A stretch of DNA of 64,000 bases from Lates calcarifer (taxonomy: Eukaryota > Chordata > Actinopteri > Centropomidae): the NCBI RefSeq assembly GCF_001640805.2, contig NC_066844.1:5891528-5955527 (forward strand), written 5' to 3'. The notes under the pieces were generated by a model that saw only the letters and a program-made list of their open reading frames with translations, searched no databases and was not told the origin of the DNA. The stretch's first letter is position 1; every line of letters begins with the position of its first letter. The position numbers and the translations under genes were made by a program. This document shows, in pieces, positions 61,867 through 64,000 of the stretch.

Positions 61867-64000
61867 AATTACAGAAATCAGAAGTACTGCTGAGTACTAA
61901 AAAAAAAAAAAGGAAAAAAAGTACCGTTATGACCAAACACAGATATAGAGCATTATGAAAATCCATTGTATTTAACTCTGGGTCACAGCTGGAGTCTTTA
62001 ACACCCCAAACAGAAGTAAAGCCTAATTTTCTGTCACAGACATGAACATGTCACATGTCAGTTCAAACTAATGTTTATGAGCGATTCTTAGAAAATTAGG
62101 AAAAGTTAAGACGTATCAAGATGATAAAAAATATTTTAAGTATGATCTGAGAGCTGGTCAAGAGGCTGTGAGTCTTGAGGAGCCCAAACTGAACACTAAG
62201 GTTGAGGGATGTCCAAACGTAGCATATTTAGACTATTAAGGTTCTTTGTCTTTTATCTGGATAAGAACATAATTTTGATATTTTAGTAAAATGTACCTCT
62301 GTTCATGCTGAACATCTCTGCACAGAGATGTAACTTGATAAATCCAAACACAGAGTCATCAGTGCGAGAAACTCTGGGAAGCACTCAATCCAGGATGTGA
62401 GAATAGAAGCCGGCAGCCATGCAGCAGAAACATAGATATGATTTGAATGATTTATACGCCATGTTCTTGAGTTTTGGGATAGCCAACCTCAGAGGAGCTT
62501 TACAGTTTTGTGTGCCTTTAGTAAAGGGTTTCCAGATACACTCTCATACAACAACATGGGAGCTTAACAAACTCACATTCTCTGAGGTTCAGAGAGCTGT
62601 TAAATCTTATTTTAGGTCAAGTCAGCTTCATGGTCTGGATCATCTAAATTCTTAACACTCACTTAAGCATTAATAAAACTTTGATTTGTATATGGAAGAA
62701 CCTTAATATTCTGCAGCCTTGGAATTTTTCAGTTATGTGTGATTCTCACAAACACTCATGATTCAGCTTGATGTGCACTAAAGACTGCTGCACACTGATA
62801 AAAACACTGAGTCTAATCTGGATATAATAAACACAATGCTGGAGAAAATGGAAGTCTCTGGAAAGGCTTCTCAGTGGAATGTAAATATTTCATGTGTGTG
62901 AATTTTAAGTAACACAGTATTGGTTGTGGAAGATGGGAATGACTTTGGTATTCTACATTTGCATGCATATTTTCTTTTCAAATTTTAGACTTTTTTCTGC
63001 TGTTTATGAGGTGGTGAGGCTAAACAAGGCTGACTTGAGCCTCAGTCTGGTAGAAAACAGCTCCTGATCTCCGACTGTCTTGCTCCATCACTGCCCCGTG
63101 GTTGGTGATTTCATGAGTGAGCTGGTAATAATCACGGGTGACTGAATTCTCACCTTTTTGCTGAGATCTATAAGAGAAGGCACAGCTACTCTTGTGAGAT
63201 CCTCAGTGAGCCATATGGGAATGCTTGGGGTCTGAAGTCAGAGGAATCTTTACATCTGCTTCTCATTGCTATATCTGCTTCTTATATGTTTCCAAGCTGA
63301 GGAAATAATGGATTACATTAGGTAGAATTGCTGCAATTATTATTTTTTTTTATTGTGACTTCTTTTTGCAGCACAAATTCAGTTTGCACATTGTTTTGAT
63401 GATGCTTGCTGGGTCTTTTTGAACATATTGGAAAAGAATAAGCATTTAAATGGTAAGACCACAGATGCAAATATAATTTTGCACATCTTGAAATATTTGA
63501 GAAAAGTACTTGCAGGTGTTAATAAAATTATTCAGTGTCTGGGATCAGTCTGGGGTGAAGCATTACTTCACTTGCATATTTCTTTTCTTTCCTGCAGGCA
63601 AAATATTTCATAAGCAACAGGAAATATATTGCAGTAAAATTTAAGTGGTTTAATTAAAGCACTTTTGGTGTATTATGAAAGTAATTCAACAAACTGGAGT
63701 GCATTATCAGAGAATGCAGCTCCTGTGGGAATTACACCCATCATTTTTTGCAGTGTTGGTGCCTGCACCCAAACAACTACACATAACGCATGACCAAAAC
63801 TATACACTGCTGTAACTTTAACACAACGTGTCATCCTCTTTAGACCCAACTATCTTCACCGGTCTTGACATCTGCCTACACAAGAATAACTCATACCATA
63901 CACCACCCAGTCTGAGTATAAAAAACGAAAGAGAGACAGCAACTGAACTGTCTGACTGCCTTTTTCCCTCAAAGTCTCCCAGGGTTCTTTTACACTTTTC

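Larger units (their letters stand above)
57815..64000. other. Distal 5' flank, no recognised gene
   Basis: Non-coding sequence with a T12G11 homopolymer junction, an old repeat tail (58640-58900), degenerate TG-rich DNA at 60470-60600, a C-rich tract at 60786-60809 and a 30-nt poly-A. A 78-codon + ORF at 62419-62655 (begins MQQKHRYDLNDLYAMF) sits in high-complexity sequence but has no recognisable domain. Confidence 0.55.

Noticed and set aside
1..64000. CRISPR arrays, operons, phage or bacterial mobile elements
   Set aside because: No spaced direct repeats, no ribosome-binding sites and no dense ORFs; the sequence is eukaryotic.

Overview
The window reads as vertebrate nuclear DNA, most probably from a ray-finned (teleost) fish. 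There are no dense open reading frames, operons or bacterial-type genes. Long non-coding stretches are peppered with (TA)n, (TG)n and (GA)n microsatellites and poly-A runs. Several repeats match teleost families I know: a tRNA-derived SINE with the tail 'ctttggataaaagc', a dispersed repeat with oscillating 'aattaattg...gcagccct' ends, and fragments of DNA transposons. The teleost call is an inference from these repeats and from one receptor gene.

The only protein-coding gene I can support is the 5' part of an EphB-type receptor tyrosine kinase on the minus strand. Exon 1 (50206-50257) encodes a 17-residue signal peptide, MDILWILWTIPAVIAVE, and ends in phase 1 at a GT donor. Exon 2 (4946-5025) starts in the matching phase after a good polypyrimidine tract and AG, and encodes the family hallmark ETLMDSTTATAELGW at the mature N-terminus. 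The text is closest to EphB2, with EphB1 as the alternative. Exon 3, which would encode the ephrin-binding domain, is not here and must lie left of position 1. The layout on the + strand is therefore: 1-4945, part of intron 2; 4946-5025, exon 2; 5026-50205, intron 1 of about 45 kb; 50206-50257, exon 1; about 50258-50720, 5' UTR and promoter; and from there to 64000, 5' flank.

Intron 1 and the 5' flank hold no second gene I can recognise. They contain repeats, simple-sequence tracts, G-quadruplex-capable runs, a CpG-rich intronic patch (41740-42260) carrying a strong pre-miRNA-like hairpin at 41851-41909, several inverted repeats, and blocks whose text looks like conserved developmental enhancers. 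The enhancer-like blocks are judgement calls that need alignment to other fish. The observations most worth following are: the exon 2 splice donor displaced by exactly five codons; an upstream ORF whose stop codon overlaps the receptor start codon (TAATG); the intronic hairpin; a divergent + strand ORF ending at a perfect donor beside the receptor promoter; and several long inverted repeats.
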